DNA of 64,000 nucleotides from Diplonema japonicum. Its lineage: Eukaryota; Euglenozoa; Diplonemea; Diplonemida; Diplonemidae. The stretch lies in assembly GCA_964019335.1 (NCBI GenBank), contig OZ025727.1, positions 246,001-310,000 of the forward strand, read 5' to 3'. A model generated the notes under the pieces. That model had not been told where the DNA came from. It searched no databases and saw only the letters and a program-made list of their open reading frames with translations. Shown here piece by piece: positions 63,201 through 64,000 of the stretch (positions are counted from its first letter, which is position 1; each line of letters opens with the position of its first letter). Position numbers and translations under genes: made by a program.

Positions 63201-64000
63201 CTTCTTCCTCTGTGAACGGGACGCTTTGGTACGTGGCAGACGGTGCGGCAGGCTTCAAGGTTTACAACACCACCTTCTCTACCACACAACCCATCATCGC
63301 TGTTGGGACTGTGGGCGAGGTACGCAAGGTTGTTCCTTTCAAGCAGTACCTCCTTGTGGCCAATGGGGTTGAAGGACTAAAGCTGTACAAGGTTGACACA
63401 GAGTCGAGGGTTGCAGAGCTGCTTGCCCGTCTTGAGACTTCTGAAGCGATCTCCGACGTTGTCCTCGAACCAGAGACGATGAAGGGCTACATGGCAGAGG
63501 GCAGGCGGGGGGTCTCCTCCTTCAACTTCGAAACACTTGACAAGATCACTGTCACAAGCACGGTGGACCTCGTTGACTCCGTCTTCCTTTCCCTGACTGA
63601 TTACGGGGATGTTAGCTACCTACTTGTGGGGGACTCGGGCCTTCTCTCTGTTATTGAACTCATCAAGGAGGTACCGATGTACCTGGAGAGCCCGTGGCCT
63701 GAGTACGCTGTAGGGGTGGGGTTCGAGACGAAGCTGACACCGAAGGAGGTTGCGAGCAGGGAGGCGACCTCTGTGGAGGTGAAGTCGGTTGTGCGGATCG
63801 CAAGCGGTCGGGAGGCGGCTTGGCCTGAGTGGCTGGAGTACTCGGACCCCTTGCTGCTTCGGGGGACTCCTCCAAAGGAGCTGACTGGGCAGGAGGTGGT
63901 GTTGAAGTTCGCGGTGGAGCTCCCGAACGGGGCAGTTCACGAGGTCTTCTACACGCTGTCGATCGTACCGAGTCTGAAGGTTCGGAACGAGCTTGGGAAG
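60218..64000 (+). CDS. F1 family surface protein, copy e (3' end outside window)
   Basis: Open for 1261 codons to the window edge. Signal peptide MQIQLLLAVLSLKQL; the ATG aligns exactly with the other family starts. The three CUB domains are diverged from copies a, c and d (CVLSRSCGSSVPCEQRGTC in CUB1, STLNVYTDGVGCNHDRV in CUB2, SDCNVYSGDHSSSTGS in CUB3), and so is the stalk (SSPAPPTDPPTTSAPPTDPP). From the end of the stalk on it falls back onto the constant sequence. It has the shorter Gly run (as in d), the LVRSVRTGRRANGAKV patch (as in a) and TDYGDVSYLLVGDSGLLS (as in a and d). The second cadherin-like module, the TM helix and the tail lie beyond the window. Confidence 0.9.
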   Translation, partial: MQIQLLLAVLSLKQLDPPACNGVYNTDTAASSGTVRYPASGQYAADLSYCWRVKSAKWLRLEWVSVDIEDMTQCVLSRSCGSSVPCEQRGTCDSDALTIFDSSGLPGMQFCGRAAQGITWQPSTQGDIVFWFKTNHVVSGLGFTVKWTTCDAKPDTGYTVTRALRCGGQIPNIKDNPTGNLDYPLTTGNYENGENICWRILCNGQLSLTWSTLNVYTDGVGCNHDRVTIYDSEQVAHTLCKKPLDPIEYPPGEIVIHFGSDACNTWSGFGLSWSCDAWDYPTPPQKGTLLTSDCNVYSGDHSSSTGSLYHPAIAGQPYGVGDKLCWRIQCGGQLNLTFHKMDIEEERNCLADHLVFEQHGLVWSEYYCGTVFPDYQPPIRGDLVVHFKSDSISSLTGFNFSWVCDDSPDPPAPPNPGMQPPATQPPPLTTCPTSSPTATPTAAPDTPAPLTDAPATDAPSSPAPPTDPPTTSAPPTDPPTTSAPSTDAPLTQAPPTSEPGTTGLPDTAAPTTPRPDTPTFVPVTVAPPTTGPTAVPTRSPGIVPTPAPPTETTETLNKTGIEEVLTSTGKTVIRTTDGGVTVVDKTEGGGGGGFGGSVTVPGGPQTAVKVSGKTLVTGSANGTVSIVDIEKTPPTVKGSWTATGEVRSIAIGRSLLAVSDSAGLKIVSLRNPELPILMGELKVGYMQEMGFTEDATFLFGVPEGSGEVLMFDVRDPTRPSLKYSLEVKIPVSSVRVGRDEVFVCDSEGLKRFNTGTLPPSLALSQPGACGLLAATHERRYLFVSDPVTGGAANAKRITQYSLDPSLTADGLLFSRGPVLSMEVSADDRYLYVADSLGLQVFPLVRTNPGRLDNPLLKLVRSVRTGRRANGAKVLDKSQMVIAADDEGLSSFFNIFDSKNSDGRKKWITGGATAVETSLDGRWGFYGKGSAVTVFEVVTLNTVTTVATPSEVRSMTRFAGVLYVTCKDGVYSYSLNDLPLVSFLSTVLTNTVDAVSSSSVNGTLWYVADGAAGFKVYNTTFSTTQPIIAVGTVGEVRKVVPFKQYLLVANGVEGLKLYKVDTESRVAELLARLETSEAISDVVLEPETMKGYMAEGRRGVSSFNFETLDKITVTSTVDLVDSVFLSLTDYGDVSYLLVGDSGLLSVIELIKEVPMYLESPWPEYAVGVGFETKLTPKEVASREATSVEVKSVVRIASGREAAWPEWLEYSDPLLLRGTPPKELTGQEVVLKFAVELPNGAVHEVFYTLSIVPSLKVRNELGK

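Noticed and set aside
1-64000. CRISPR arrays, bacterial operons or phage elements
   Set aside because: No regularly spaced short direct repeats with unique spacers, no Shine-Dalgarno pattern; gene content is eukaryotic.
1-64000. tRNA genes
   Set aside because: No segment with a plausible A box plus GGTTCGAATCC-type B box and cloverleaf was found by eye; a tRNAscan run would be needed to exclude them.

Overview
The window looks like nuclear DNA from a unicellular eukaryote. The evidence is: secreted and single-pass surface proteins with CUB, LVIVD-propeller and cadherin-like domains and many N-glycosylation sequons; a divergent actin-superfamily protein; a sperm-tail PG-repeat protein, which implies a flagellum; non-LTR retrotransposon copies; and a eukaryote-type LSU rRNA fragment. 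Every confident protein gene is on the + strand and appears intronless. GC-rich ORFs alternate with intergenic DNA full of homopolymer runs of all four bases. Several starts follow a pyrimidine-rich tract ending in AG, or a long A tract. One-strand, intronless genes behind polypyrimidine-AG sites would fit trans-splicing lineages (kinetoplastid/diplonemid-like, or some alveolates). I cannot fix the lineage from this window.

Two multigene families dominate. Family F1 (9488, 32793, 41146, 50906, and 60218 running off the end) encodes about 1,690-residue type I membrane proteins: signal peptide, three CUB domains, a Pro/Thr stalk, an LVIVD beta-propeller, cadherin-like domains, one TM helix and a conserved basic/acidic tail. 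The CUB and stalk part varies, while the following roughly 3.4 kb is almost identical even at the nucleotide level, apart from short patches that switch between alternative versions. Family F2 (7819, 17325, 24064, 25953, 28029) encodes 397-400-residue secreted proteins with the same design: variable N-terminal half, near-invariant Cys-rich C-terminal half. Together they look like a diversifying surface/secreted repertoire kept by duplication and gene conversion.

Layout: 1-2449 is a decayed LINE (family A). 2553-6825 holds two paralogous 12-TM proteins, with an antisense LSU rRNA fragment between them. 7819-14530 is an F2+F1 pair. 14531-17324 is gene-poor. 17325-18518 is F2, followed by a truncated LINE (family B) and a foldback repeat. 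20618-22228 is an actin-like protein with an F-box-like C-terminus. 22.2-24.0 kb holds repeats and a degenerate ankyrin pseudogene. 24064-29228 is a three-gene F2 cluster. 29889-31575 holds a PG-repeat protein and an orphan secreted protein. 32793-64000 carries four F1 genes separated by long repeat-rich spacers with LINE fragments, dispersed repeats, foldback elements and rRNA fragments.

All names rest on reading motifs by eye; no search or alignment was run. The near-identity of the F1 and F2 copies also means assembly errors in these arrays should be considered.
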